A DNA stretch of 64,000 nucleotides from JAXGMQ01 sp964613055 (GCA_964613055.1 CAZTGD010000001.1:62001-126000); one strand, 5' to 3'. Counted from the first letter of the stretch, positions 9,391 through 18,550 are shown. The notes: a model not told the origin generated them from the sequence alone. Made by a program: numbers and translations.

Positions 9391-9425
9391 AAAAAAGCGG
9401 TTCCGGTTAACCGGAACCGCTTTTT
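9391..9425 (+). terminator. Rho-independent terminator after groEL, probably bidirectional
   Basis: A-run (9391-9396), 10-bp GC-rich stem GCGGTTCCGG with loop TTAA (9397-9420), then T5 (9421-9425). The A-run on the left reads as a T-run from the other strand, so it can also stop transcription of the minus-strand gene ending at 9462. Confidence 0.93.
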
Positions 9426-9461
9426 GAATGACTGGGAAAACGAGTTTTCTGTGACCAGGTT

Positions 9462-9962
9462 CTAGGGGGTTGAAGGTTCAGTCGGTGGTTTCATTATCTT
9501 CTCTTCTTCAGAAGGAAAAGGAACAGACTCATCGAATGGATTCATTTCCTTGAATTCATGTGCTTCAAACTCTGGATGCGGCAAGATTGGATAACCTTGC
9601 ATCTTCTCTTGCCAACGTTCATCTAGCTCTGGAAACATCTCCTTAAACTGATTTCTGTGTTCTGGATCCCTCAACCACTCGCGAAAAAAGGTCTTTTCAT
9701 CAACGTTAGGTTGGAATCTACCCTCGCGATTGAATCTTGAGTGATCTCTTAGGTTTTCTATTCTATCAAACATCCAAGGTCCAGAGTTCTTTGTAGCAAC
9801 AAGTGAGAACAAAGATGAAATTATCAGAATCAGAACGAACACACCAGACAAGATCCATCCAGTAATTTTTAGCCAACCATCCTGCTTGTTGGCTACCACC
9901 AGCACGAAGAAAGGGAATCCAAGAAGGAAGAGGAAGAACAGAAATCCCCATAAATATGGCAT
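9462..9962 (-). CDS. Small membrane protein of unknown function
   Basis: I do not recognise the family. 166 residues: two membrane helices (about 4-23 and 30-52) followed by a charged, probably cytoplasmic tail of about 110 residues rich in Glu, Phe, Arg and Pro, including FFREWLRDPEHRNQFKEMF and a Pro-rich end. The start at 9962 is set by AAGGAGGTG six bases upstream; the frame stays open further upstream without a ribosome site. It ends against the bidirectional terminator shared with groEL. It is divergent from the next gene and has no informative neighbours. Confidence 0.75.
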   Translation of the reverse strand: MPYLWGFLFFLFLLGFPFFVLVVANKQDGWLKITGWILSGVFVLILIISSLFSLVATKNSGPWMFDRIENLRDHSRFNREGRFQPNVDEKTFFREWLRDPEHRNQFKEMFPELDERWQEKMQGYPILPHPEFEAHEFKEMNPFDESVPFPSEEEKIMKPPTEPSTP

Positions 9963-10076
9963 ACGACACCTCCTTGTTAGGTTGTATGATATTGTATACG
10001 AACACACTGTTAAATTTGTCAGTACATTGATTGTGTCTGTTTGACTATAAAGACTTTTCTTTTGAAAAATAATATG

Positions 10077-10082
10077 TATAAT
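10077..10082 (+). promoter_or_regulatory. -10 element directly ahead of the gene at 10091
   Basis: Perfect TATAAT ending 8 bases before the ATG; no Shine-Dalgarno sequence fits between them. The -35 region with a 16-base spacer (TTTTCT, 10055-10060) is poor. The geometry suggests a leaderless mRNA. Confidence 0.5.
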
Positions 10083-10090
10083 GATTAACG

Positions 10091-10681
10091 ATGATCAAAC
10101 GATCTGAAACAGGGTATGTTTTTAATGAGGAAGGCAAGAGGGTTGAGAAGCATGTCTTTGTCTATCCTGGTAGGGGTATTTATGAACCAGCGGAAGACAG
10201 TTGGATTAGGAAAGAGGGAGAGATGGCTGAACCCAGCAGACTATACAGCTATGCTGGTGGGTCGATGCTTCTCCCCTGGATTCTCAAGAATGGTTCCTGG
10301 AAATCAGGCATGGGTATTCAAATAAACGCTGGTGGCATTGTATCAGATAAGCAGATGATATCGGGAAAACCAAAAGAATCCATCAGACTTATCCAACACG
10401 AAGGCAATCTCATCCTCGTCATTACTTGGCCCATCGAAGGACTGCATACTTTTTACATATTTGATTCAACGGGAAGACAGCTGACCACCTCGCTTCATCC
10501 CTGGAGTTTGGGTGCATATCCACCACACAATTTCTGCCGAGAGATTGAGGGTCCGATATGGAATACATCTGGAAACATTGAGCTGTTGATAATGAAACAA
10601 AACAAACTTAACACCTCCGTTACCATTGGAATGCCAGACTCACCAGAAGAAAAGCCACTCCTGATGGCGTTGACAGTTTAA
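10091..10681 (+). CDS. Conserved-looking protein of unknown function
   Basis: 196 residues, no recognisable family, no signal peptide and no membrane helix. The composition (many aromatic residues, Gly and short beta-like stretches such as NLILVITWPIEGLHTFYIFD) suggests a soluble beta-rich fold. There is no ribosome-binding site before the ATG, but a perfect TATAAT sits 8 bases upstream, so the message may be leaderless; a start further inside (Met44) is the alternative. It is convergent with the surface protein ending at 10701, with only 19 bases between the stops. Confidence 0.65.
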   Translation: MIKRSETGYVFNEEGKRVEKHVFVYPGRGIYEPAEDSWIRKEGEMAEPSRLYSYAGGSMLLPWILKNGSWKSGMGIQINAGGIVSDKQMISGKPKESIRLIQHEGNLILVITWPIEGLHTFYIFDSTGRQLTTSLHPWSLGAYPPHNFCREIEGPIWNTSGNIELLIMKQNKLNTSVTIGMPDSPEEKPLLMALTV

Positions 10682-10700
10682 ACTGTTTCATTCATAAACA

Positions 10701-13700
10701 TCAAAATGGTTCCCAGCTTATCTCTATTGTTCTAGTTTCTGCAATCCAATTGACTGACGCTCCGAAACCCTCAGAGATGAACCTGACGGGGACAAGGGTT
10801 CTTCCTGAAACAATTGTGGCTGGTACATCCAACCTATATTCCTTGCCATTTATCAGAGCGATGCTTTGATCTTTGTAGAGTATTATTGTGAAATCCCCTC
10901 TGGTTATCGTGATCTTCCCGGTATCTGCTTCCCAGCCAACTGAACAGCCAAAGGATTCAGATATAAACCTGACAGGAACGAGTGTGCGACCATCAATTAT
11001 CTGTGGAGGTACATCCAACTCTATTTTCAATTCATTCAATGTTGCATCTGATTGTCCAATGGTTAGCTGAAGATCAATGTCTTTGTCTGTTCTAACTGCA
11101 ACACTTACTGATACGCTTTTACATGACGAATCGTCTGGAATCAACAACAGTTTGCCTTCAAAACTCTCGCCTGCTGGCAAAGCTGAAGCCTTGATTGATA
11201 AAGAACCTTCTACCTCTCCGTCTGACAAGTCGAAGTTAGTCTGAGTGACAGTTATCCAGGGATCGGAAACCTCAATCGAGCCTTTGATATTCTTGCTCTG
11301 GCTAGAAATGACGAAAGGCAGAGTCATCTCCTTGCCTCTGTGAATCATTCCAAAGAACAGACTCTCGGGCATGATGCTGATCGAGCATGATGGCTTGATG
11401 ACAGCGGAAACGCTTATTGTTATGTGCTCTCCATCACCATATGAGATTGTCAACTCACCCGACAACTCCTCAAAGTCGCCGGCTAAGTTGGTGTTGATGG
11501 CAATATCAATAGACTTTGTTTCTGAAGGGGAGATAGTAAACGAATTCTCGCTCACACTCAGCCAGTCATGACTGGACTCGATGAAGACGACACCTTCTAT
11601 GTCACCTGTGTTAGTCAGTTCTAATTCCTTTGTCCGGGTTTCTCCTTCTTGAATAACTCCGAAGTCAAGATGCTGATGTTGTGTTGAGATGTTCGCTGGT
11701 TCAAGTGGTCTGTTTACAACAACATTAACACTAGCTTCAACCCCATTGCAGGATGCAGTGACAATACACAATCCGGATTTACCAGCGGTAAACAAACCAT
11801 CAGAGCTAATTTCACCGGCGTCCGTTGGTTCCACAGACCACAATATATTTGAACATTCAACCATCTCATCATTCCAGTTATATGCTTTTACCTCAAACTG
11901 AACTGTCTCTCCAACATCGAGGGTTGCATCGTCAGGAGAAAGCTCTATCCTTTCAACCTTAAGGTCGTCGTTGACGATGAGTCTGGCTGTTTCATATATA
12001 TCACCCACACTTGCAATGACGTCTGTCTTACCAGCTTTGATGCCGGTAACCGTGCCTTCGCTGTCAACTGATGCAATAGACTCGTCAGATACACTCCAGA
12101 CAACATTGGCTTCCATAGCCTCTCTATCCTGGTCATAAACTGTAGCTGAGAATGTGTATGATTCACCCAGGCTAACAATCTTACTCACTGGATCTATCTC
12201 TATCGAAGTTACTTTCTGTGGTTTTACAACCACAACTGTGCAGGTGTCTTCAACAAGACCACATCTTGCTGTTATCTCAACAGTTCCTTCCTTTAACCCC
12301 GTAACCCTGTTACCTGTTATTGATACAATCCCCTCAGGTTCAGCTTTCAATGAATAATGCACCCTGGTTCGATTCCTGCCATTGTAACCATTTGCCTCCA
12401 AAACAAATTCCTGACCGACATCGATGGACTCATTACAGCTCTCGATCTTTATGCTTTCAGGTTTTTCACCAATACAATATAGAGATCCACTTAAAGTATT
12501 GTTGTATATTCTTCCATTGCATACAGCAGGTGAACTGCGTGATATATCATCGATTTCTATTTTCCATATTTCATCACCTGAGTCGCCTTCCAATAAAGTA
12601 AGGTTACTTCCAGTTTGACATAGTACATCGTTATTACAATTGACTGCTGGACATACCATTAGTTTATCTGTGTCGATTGTCCATAAAATCTCTTTATCAC
12701 TCTCATCATAGCAAACAAGTTTTTCATCTCTTGTATGAAAGTACAGTTTTTGTTCTATTACTAAAGGACAAGTTGTACATCTTATTGCTTGTTTATATGT
12801 TGTATTCCATTTAATGCGACCTGTATTAATTGAATAGCAAAATAATTGGTTATCTAAGTTCCCATAGTATACCCTACTGCTAACTGTTGGAGATGAATAA
12901 CATGGGTATTTGTTTGTTACGACAGTATCCCATTTTTTCTCTAAAGAATCATATTTCAGGCAATACAGGCGTTGTATGCTTGTGTGGAATATCATCCCTT
13001 CATAATAAGCAATGCTAGAACGCATGCTGTATTCGTCTGGTTCAAGCTTCAATGTACATGGATCTGCTCTATCGATTATTGCTATGTCTGTGCTAAATGA
13101 ATCTTCAACCTTTCCGAGATTTGCATCAATTTTATAAACCCTAATATCACCAAATGGTAGGTCGCTTATCTCATTACAAGATGACTTACATTTTATCCAG
13201 TATAAGTGAATAATGGGTAGATATAAATATCCATCAACATATAAACCCGATGAATGACACCTTGTTGATGGTGAAACATTATCATCGTTTATTTTTCCAT
13301 GTTCACATCTACCTGTATGTGATATTGGTAAATCCCACAATAAGTCATCATTGTAAACATCAAAACAATAGATATGACCATTTACAGTAGTAACAAATAA
13401 TTTGTTATCTCCAATAACTGGTGTAGAGTCAACACCTGCGATAAAGAAACCCGATCCTTCTGATTCAGAAGTTTTTGGGTTGTCTGAAAAGAATTGTCTT
13501 TCGATTGGAGGATCTAATTCAAATGACCATAATTTATCACCATTCTCTGCATCAAAACAAAGCAATCTGGTTTCATAGGTTTTATGTGCCATATCGTTAT
13601 AACCTGCAGTGTAAACTTTACCATTATATACTATTGGGGTATTTGTTAGTATCCTCCCTTCTTTGTCTCTATCCAACTCATACTTCCACAGAATCTCTGG

Positions 13701-13898
13701 ATCATCGGTAAACGGTAGAGCATTCTCACTTGCACTACCAGAGTTGGATAGGTCCTTTTGAAACATTGGCCAACTGTCGACCATGCACAGCGATTCAGTG
13801 TTGGAATACACGTTTTCCTCATAATGTGGAACGATCGAAAAGGATAGAACAAATGCAACCAATACAACTATCGAGGCAATTCTATAAGAAGTCTTCAT
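10701..13898 (-). CDS. Secreted PQQ-like propeller / Big2 / stalk-domain surface protein
   Basis: Large exported protein, 1065 residues. Signal peptide (about 1-32); PQQ/YVTN-like beta-propeller (about 45-480) with repeated segments such as LLCFDAENGDKLWSFEL and IYCFDVYNDDLLWDLP; three Big2-like Ig domains (about 485-730) with the VTGIKAGKTDVIA type of motif; two domains resembling the ASPM/Hydin type (about 735-920); and a C-terminal copper-amine-oxidase-N-like stalk domain with the duplicated motif GRTLVPVRFISE. The start at 13898 is fixed by GGAGGAG five bases upstream, so an in-frame earlier start is rejected. A promoter lies at 13929-13956. Presumed role: cell-surface scaffold or adhesin. 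The propeller-coding part is clearly more AT-rich than the Ig and stalk part. Confidence 0.9.
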   Translation of the reverse strand: MKTSYRIASIVVLVAFVLSFSIVPHYEENVYSNTESLCMVDSWPMFQKDLSNSGSASENALPFTDDPEILWKYELDRDKEGRILTNTPIVYNGKVYTAGYNDMAHKTYETRLLCFDAENGDKLWSFELDPPIERQFFSDNPKTSESEGSGFFIAGVDSTPVIGDNKLFVTTVNGHIYCFDVYNDDLLWDLPISHTGRCEHGKINDDNVSPSTRCHSSGLYVDGYLYLPIIHLYWIKCKSSCNEISDLPFGDIRVYKIDANLGKVEDSFSTDIAIIDRADPCTLKLEPDEYSMRSSIAYYEGMIFHTSIQRLYCLKYDSLEKKWDTVVTNKYPCYSSPTVSSRVYYGNLDNQLFCYSINTGRIKWNTTYKQAIRCTTCPLVIEQKLYFHTRDEKLVCYDESDKEILWTIDTDKLMVCPAVNCNNDVLCQTGSNLTLLEGDSGDEIWKIEIDDISRSSPAVCNGRIYNNTLSGSLYCIGEKPESIKIESCNESIDVGQEFVLEANGYNGRNRTRVHYSLKAEPEGIVSITGNRVTGLKEGTVEITARCGLVEDTCTVVVVKPQKVTSIEIDPVSKIVSLGESYTFSATVYDQDREAMEANVVWSVSDESIASVDSEGTVTGIKAGKTDVIASVGDIYETARLIVNDDLKVERIELSPDDATLDVGETVQFEVKAYNWNDEMVECSNILWSVEPTDAGEISSDGLFTAGKSGLCIVTASCNGVEASVNVVVNRPLEPANISTQHQHLDFGVIQEGETRTKELELTNTGDIEGVVFIESSHDWLSVSENSFTISPSETKSIDIAINTNLAGDFEELSGELTISYGDGEHITISVSAVIKPSCSISIMPESLFFGMIHRGKEMTLPFVISSQSKNIKGSIEVSDPWITVTQTNFDLSDGEVEGSLSIKASALPAGESFEGKLLLIPDDSSCKSVSVSVAVRTDKDIDLQLTIGQSDATLNELKIELDVPPQIIDGRTLVPVRFISESFGCSVGWEADTGKITITRGDFTIILYKDQSIALINGKEYRLDVPATIVSGRTLVPVRFISEGFGASVNWIAETRTIEISWEPF

Positions 13899-13928
13899 AT
13901 GATCTCCTCCATATCCCATCGACAATTT

Positions 13929-13956
13929 ATTGTATGAGTCTTTTAGATTGAATCAA
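13929..13956 (-). promoter_or_regulatory. Promoter for the 10701-13898 surface protein
   Basis: Minus strand TTGATT (13956-13951), 16-base spacer, TACAAT (13934-13929), 30 bases ahead of the start codon. Confidence 0.7.
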
Positions 13957-13995
13957 TAACTAATACTGGAAAACGATAAAAATCTGTGCGATAAA

Positions 13996-14826
13996 CTAAA
14001 GTTGATTATAGTAATTCCTCATCAGCATGGCGTCACCCTCAAGGTTGGGGCTTTCGCAGATGAGTGTGCCACCAACGTTGTACTCCTTGAGTACAGCCAG
14101 CAATTCTGTGTAGTTCATGTCTGACTTCCTGAGTATCAGATGCTTTCGTTCACCCTTTGGTGTATACTCGATGCCAGACACGTGCATGTGCATATCCGAA
14201 AGAGCCTCATTCCCAAGACCCTTTTCGATTGATTCCAGGGTGTGGATGAAGTCATATTTTGAGTTGAATCCCCCACCTGCTCTCGCGTGCAGGTGAGAAA
14301 AGTCTATGCAGGGGGCAGTGTTTGGACACTCAGAAGAAAGCCTGATTATCTCATCAAGTGAACCATACTGTGTGGGTTTGCCAGTAGTCTCAGGTCTCAG
14401 GCAGTAGCCTTTGATACCTTCGTTATCAAGCTGTGAGATGACGTCAAGCAGGTTGTTTCTGATTATTTCATGAACCTTCTTGGGGTCTTGTTTCTTGTAG
14501 AATCCCGCGTGGAAAACAACATTCCTGCCACCAGCGATGACAAGTGATCTGGTAGCCCTTATCAGCCTTTGCTTTGAAGCCTCCACGATCTTTTGGTCAC
14601 CTGCGAAGTTGATGTAGTATGTCGCATGGCAAGAGAGTGTAATCCGGGGAGTTTTTTCTGCCTCACGCTTTGCGGATGGAAGTGTTTTTGAGTTCTCGCC
14701 CGGTGCTCTGTGGACCCACTCCAGCTCCATGCAAGTGAGTCCGAGTTCTCGCACACGAGCAACACCGCTGGCGCTTGTGGAACCGTTACTGGAGATGGGT
14801 TTGCCTGCTGTACCGAATCGAAGCAT
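13996..14826 (-). CDS. nfo: Endonuclease IV-like AP endonuclease (TIM barrel)
   Basis: Expected to cut DNA 5' to abasic sites, with three metal ions in a TIM barrel. 276 residues, matching the shorter, archaeal-like branch of the endonuclease IV family. Metal-binding positions can be followed in order: CHATYYIN, VVFHAGFYK, CLRPETTGK, CIDFSHLHARAG, MHMHVSGIEY and the closing ICESPNLEGDA. The ATG overlaps the dnaJ stop as TAATG, so translation is coupled to the last gene of the CIRCE-controlled chaperone operon. That would make this repair enzyme heat-inducible; this is inference. Confidence 0.88.
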   Translation of the reverse strand: MLRFGTAGKPISSNGSTSASGVARVRELGLTCMELEWVHRAPGENSKTLPSAKREAEKTPRITLSCHATYYINFAGDQKIVEASKQRLIRATRSLVIAGGRNVVFHAGFYKKQDPKKVHEIIRNNLLDVISQLDNEGIKGYCLRPETTGKPTQYGSLDEIIRLSSECPNTAPCIDFSHLHARAGGGFNSKYDFIHTLESIEKGLGNEALSDMHMHVSGIEYTPKGERKHLILRKSDMNYTELLAVLKEYNVGGTLICESPNLEGDAMLMRNYYNQL

Positions 14827-15911
14827 TACTTACCGGTCAGTTTCTCTAGGGTAGCGCGCTCTTTGGCGGTTAGCTTCTTTGGAATGATAACCTTGAATGT
14901 GATTATGAGGTCACCTTGACCTCTACCTGAAACCCTTGGCATGCCTTTATGTCTTAACACCCTTGTCTCACCAGGCTGGGTGCCAGGTTTGATGCGTATC
15001 TTCTCTTTGCCTTCGAGTGTGAAAACAGAGATGTCACAACCAAGAGCGGCCTCGTACATGGAGATAGGCACCGTGCTGTGAAGATCTTCACCATTTCTCT
15101 TGAATATCTTGTGAGGCTTGACATGAACAACAACAAACAGGTCACCGTTTCGACCACCCTTCTTGCCTGCATCGCCCTCACCCCTGACTCGAACGCGCAT
15201 TCCATTCTCTATGCCTGGTGGTATATCAACATCTATTTTCCTGTTTACTTTGATAACAGTATTACCACCACACTTGGGGCAAGGATCATCAATTATTGTA
15301 CCTTCACCTCCGCACCTTGGGCATGTGGTTGCAGTTTGGAATGATCCAAAGACAGTTCTTTGGTTACGAACTACTTGACCTCTACCACCGCATTCAGGGC
15401 ATGTTTTTGGTTTGGATCCTTCCTTTGCACCCGTGCCATTGCACTCGGGACATTTTTCATATCGTGGGATGGTGATGGAAACCTTCTTACCTTTGTATGC
15501 CTCTTCAAGGGATAGGGTAACCTCTGTCTTGATATCTGAGCCTTCATACACCACATTCCTGGACTGAGAACGTCTTCCACCCCTTGCGCCACCAAACATG
15601 GAGTCAAAGATATCGGCAAACGAGCCAAAATCATCAGTGAAGTTGACATTGTTGAATCCACCACCAGGGAATCCCCCAGCACCGGGGGATCCTGCTGTGC
15701 CAAACTGATCATAGTTGGCTCGTTTCTGTTTGTTCGAGAGTACTGAGTACGCTTCATTGACCTCCGACATCTTCTGTTCGGAGTTGCTGTCCTTATTTCT
15801 GTCTGGATGAAGCTTCTTCACAAGCCCCCTATAGGCGGATTTAATCTCGTCTTCAGAGGCGTTACGGTCAACACCCAGTATCTTATAATAATCCTTTGTT
15901 CCCATCGACAT
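14826..15911 (-). CDS. dnaJ: Chaperone DnaJ (Hsp40)
   Basis: Co-chaperone that stimulates DnaK ATPase and delivers substrates. 361 residues: J domain (about 5-70) with the HPD motif in LHPDRNKD, Gly/Phe-rich linker (about 75-115), and a zinc-binding domain with four cysteine repeats (CPECNGTG, CPECGGRG, CPRCGGEG and CPKCGGNT). The last repeat lacks the final Gly-x-Gly but keeps its cysteines. The C-terminal substrate domain follows. AAGGAT lies about eight bases before the ATG at 15911; Met3 is an alternative start. Fourth-from-promoter order is grpE, dnaK, dnaJ, then the nfo-like gene. Confidence 0.97.
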   Translation of the reverse strand: MSMGTKDYYKILGVDRNASEDEIKSAYRGLVKKLHPDRNKDSNSEQKMSEVNEAYSVLSNKQKRANYDQFGTAGSPGAGGFPGGGFNNVNFTDDFGSFADIFDSMFGGARGGRRSQSRNVVYEGSDIKTEVTLSLEEAYKGKKVSITIPRYEKCPECNGTGAKEGSKPKTCPECGGRGQVVRNQRTVFGSFQTATTCPRCGGEGTIIDDPCPKCGGNTVIKVNRKIDVDIPPGIENGMRVRVRGEGDAGKKGGRNGDLFVVVHVKPHKIFKRNGEDLHSTVPISMYEAALGCDISVFTLEGKEKIRIKPGTQPGETRVLRHKGMPRVSGRGQGDLIITFKVIIPKKLTAKERATLEKLTGK

Positions 15912-15956
15912 CCAGTTTTATCCTTACTGTCCAATTGTCAAGGAAGGCGCTTGAAT

Positions 15957-17813
15957 CTAGTCGGTTGCCCTTCCCTCACCATCCACTGTAGGACCTTCAT
16001 CATCGCTTGATTTGTTTGGTTCTTCTTCAGAATCTGCAGTTTCCTGCTGTTGGCTGTTTGCCTGCTCAGCTTTGTACATCTCCTGCCCGATGTCGTTCAG
16101 TTTGTTCTGAAGCTCTTCTGTTTTATCCTTCAACTCGTCAATCTTGTCGTCGCTGATGCTCTTCTCAATTTCGTCAGCAAGCGTTTTAACCTCATCAAGC
16201 TTCGTCTGGTCGACCTTTCCCTCCGCATCCTTCAGGGTTTTTCGAGTTGTGTAGACGAGGGTGTCAGCTTTGTTCTTCATCTCGATCTTTTCCTTGCGAA
16301 CCTTGTCAGCCTCACTGTACTTGTCAGCCTCGTCCTTCATCTTATCAATCTCGTCTTTGGTCAGTCTACTGGCATCCTCAACGCGAATCGAGTTTTCCTT
16401 GTTTGTTGCTTTGTCCTTGGCATGCACCTTGAGTATGCCATTGCTGTCGATTTCGTAAGTTACCTCTATCTGTGGCACTCCTCTTGGCGCTGAAGGAATA
16501 CCATCAAGTTTGAACTTACCTAGAGAAAGGTTATCGTTTGCCATTGGACGTTCACCCTGGAGTATGTGAACCTCTACAGTTGTCTGGTTGTCTGCGGCAG
16601 TTGAGAATACTTGTGTTTGTTTGGTTGGAACAGGAGTGTTTCTTTCGATCATCTTAGTAAATACACCACCCATGGTTTCAATACCAAGCGAAAGTGGGGT
16701 AACATCAACGAGAACTACATCCTCAACATCTCCTGAGAGTACGCCAGCCTGAATTGCGGCACCCATGGCAACGCATTCCATGGGGTCTATGCCACGTTCG
16801 ATCTTCTTGTTAAGGAAGTCTTCAACCGTCTTTTGAACAATGGGCATCCTGGTTGGACCACCAACCATAAGAATCTTGTCAATGTCAGCTGGAGTAAGTC
16901 CCGCATCACCAAGTGCTCGTTCAACAGGAGACTTGCATTTGTCTATAATAGGTTTAACGAGTTGCTCCAGTTTGGCTCGAGTTATTGTCATGTTCAGATG
17001 AACGGGCTGACCGCTCTTGTCCTGAGCGATAAATGGCAGATTTATCTGAGTCTCAAGTGTTGTTGAAAGCTCGATTTTTGCCTTCTCTGTTGCTTCCTTG
17101 AGTCTGTGATATACTTCTTTGTTGCCCTTTAGATCAACCCCGGTGTCATCATTAAATCGAGAGGTAACATAATCCATTAGGGCTATATCCATGTCCGTGC
17201 CCCCAAGGTTAGTATCTCCTGAAGTTGATTTGACCTCAAATACTCCACCACCGTAGTCCATGATGGTTACATCGAGTGTTCCGCCACCAAAATCAAACAC
17301 TAGAATCTTCAGACTTTCTTCCTTCTTATCCACACTATAGGCGAAGGATGCGGCGGTTGGCTCATTGACTAATCGGACAACCTCGAGACCGGCAATTTCT
17401 CCAGCATCCTTTGTTGCCTGCCTTTGATCATTGTCAAAGTATGCTGGAACTGTAATCACAGCCTTGCTGACAGGTTCCCCAAGGTATGCCTCAGCATCCT
17501 TCTTTATCTTCTGAAGTATGAATGCCGATATTTGTTGTGGTGTATACTCCTTGCCAAAGATAGATACCTTTTCTCTCGTACCCATCTTCCTTTTGATGGC
17601 AGATATGGTGTTCTCGGGATTCAAATCTGCTTGTCTTCTTGCTGGTTCACCAACAAGCATCTGACCATCTTTCGTGAATGCGACGTATGATGGCGTGGTC
17701 TTACCACCTACAGATACACCCTCTGCCGCTGGTATTATCGTTGGTTTATCACCTAGCAATACAGCAGCAGCACTGTTGCTTGTACCTAAATCAATTCCTA
17801 TTATCTTACTCAT
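15957..17813 (-). CDS. dnaK: Chaperone DnaK (Hsp70)
   Basis: Hsp70 ATPase, 618 residues. ATPase-domain motifs: IIGIDLGTSNSAAAV (3-17), VITVPAYFDNDQRQAT, LVFDFGGGTLDVTI and VGGPTRMP. The substrate-binding domain starts after the conserved linker-like DVTPLSLGIETMGG, and the tail is acidic and low in complexity. The opening with GTSNSAAAV plus GGKTTPSYVAFTKDGQ and GEPARRQA resembles DnaK of archaea, Chloroflexi and related deep lineages more than that of proteobacteria (a judgement from memory, not an alignment). It overlaps grpE by 4 bases and is controlled by the CIRCE site at 18415. Confidence 0.98.
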   Translation of the reverse strand: MSKIIGIDLGTSNSAAAVLLGDKPTIIPAAEGVSVGGKTTPSYVAFTKDGQMLVGEPARRQADLNPENTISAIKRKMGTREKVSIFGKEYTPQQISAFILQKIKKDAEAYLGEPVSKAVITVPAYFDNDQRQATKDAGEIAGLEVVRLVNEPTAASFAYSVDKKEESLKILVFDFGGGTLDVTIMDYGGGVFEVKSTSGDTNLGGTDMDIALMDYVTSRFNDDTGVDLKGNKEVYHRLKEATEKAKIELSTTLETQINLPFIAQDKSGQPVHLNMTITRAKLEQLVKPIIDKCKSPVERALGDAGLTPADIDKILMVGGPTRMPIVQKTVEDFLNKKIERGIDPMECVAMGAAIQAGVLSGDVEDVVLVDVTPLSLGIETMGGVFTKMIERNTPVPTKQTQVFSTAADNQTTVEVHILQGERPMANDNLSLGKFKLDGIPSAPRGVPQIEVTYEIDSNGILKVHAKDKATNKENSIRVEDASRLTKDEIDKMKDEADKYSEADKVRKEKIEMKNKADTLVYTTRKTLKDAEGKVDQTKLDEVKTLADEIEKSISDDKIDELKDKTEELQNKLNDIGQEMYKAEQANSQQQETADSEEEPNKSSDDEGPTVDGEGRATD

Positions 17814-18394
17814 TTCTCCTCCTTGTTGGTCTCTCTATCAGACCCGTTGATTTCTGAATCGTTTTTTTGAGAACATACAACGATGGCTGGTCGAATTATT
17901 TCTTCGCCTATCTTATAACCCTTTCGGATTATCCTGCATATGATATCCTCGTCATATTCACTGGATTGCTCTCGACCACCCAATTCGCATGAGTGGGGGT
18001 TGAATTTATCCCCAATGGGTTCATATGGTACCAGTCCAATATCAATAAACGCTTTCTCCAGACTGCTTAGGATATACTCAATAGGTGCAATGTGAGAGGG
18101 ATCTATTTTTGAATCCTTCAGCATCTTCCTTGCCTGTTCTAGGTCGTCTGATACAGTTATGAAACGTTGCCCTATGCGCCTGAGTGTTGTTTGAGATTCC
18201 AGTTTCCTGTCTCTGTCAGAGATTGTCTCCAGTCTTTTATAGTCAGATTTTGATGTTAAAAGACTTGATCTCAATTGCCTATTCTCTTTTTCAAGCTCGA
18301 GCAATCTCGCTTTAACAGAACTAATATCGACGGATATCTTCGCGAGGCCGGCATTTATCTCACAAATGTTTTTCTCGTCCTTCTTTTTACCCAT
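17810..18394 (-). CDS. grpE: Nucleotide exchange factor GrpE
   Basis: Releases ADP from DnaK. 194 residues: N-terminal long coiled-coil helix (about 15-90) and a C-terminal beta wing with RKGYKIGEEIIRPAIVVC, the recognisable GrpE ending (family form GYxLxdRVLRPAxVxV). It is first in the grpE-dnaK-dnaJ-nfo transcript. hrcA, which often precedes grpE, is absent here; upstream there is a divergent tRNA-His gene instead. Transcription is presumably repressed through the CIRCE operator 21 bases upstream of the start. Confidence 0.94.
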   Translation of the reverse strand: MGKKKDEKNICEINAGLAKISVDISSVKARLLELEKENRQLRSSLLTSKSDYKRLETISDRDRKLESQTTLRRIGQRFITVSDDLEQARKMLKDSKIDPSHIAPIEYILSSLEKAFIDIGLVPYEPIGDKFNPHSCELGGREQSSEYDEDIICRIIRKGYKIGEEIIRPAIVVCSQKNDSEINGSDRETNKEEK

Positions 18395-18414
18395 GCTCTT
18401 TTCTCAGTTCTCAT

Positions 18415-18441
18415 TTAGCAGTCTCTACCTGAGACTGCTAG
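18415..18441 (-). promoter_or_regulatory. CIRCE operator upstream of grpE, variant arms
   Basis: TTAGCAGTC (18415-18423), N9, GACTGCTAG (18433-18441): 8 of 9 arm positions pair. The arms carry the same G-for-C change at position 7 as the groES operator, so the change is a property of the regulon and not a sequencing slip. Confidence 0.9.
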
Positions 18442-18446
18442 ACATA

Positions 18447-18474
18447 ATCCTATAGATGCAAATATTTTTGTCAA
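18447..18474 (-). promoter_or_regulatory. grpE-dnaK-dnaJ promoter
   Basis: Minus strand TTGACA (18474-18469), 16-base spacer, TAGGAT (18452-18447). The CIRCE operator begins six bases downstream, over the expected transcription start. Confidence 0.75.
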
Positions 18475-18508
18475 GTGTCTCTTCATTAACGATTACATGC
18501 AATCATTG

Positions 18509-18536
18509 TTGACATACACCGAACAGCGAATATTAT
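18509..18536 (+). promoter_or_regulatory. tRNA-His promoter
   Basis: TTGACA (18509-18514), 16-base spacer, TATTAT (18531-18536), 14 bases before the mature 5' end of tRNA-His. It is divergent from the grpE promoter, with the two -35 boxes about 35 bases apart. Confidence 0.8.
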
Positions 18537-18550
18537 CATCCGGACAATAT

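Noticed and set aside
16490..16510. TGGCAC...TTGGC as a sigma-54 promoter (plus strand near 16473)
   Set aside because: It lies inside dnaK coding sequence, lacks the TTGC element, and has no gene downstream on that strand.
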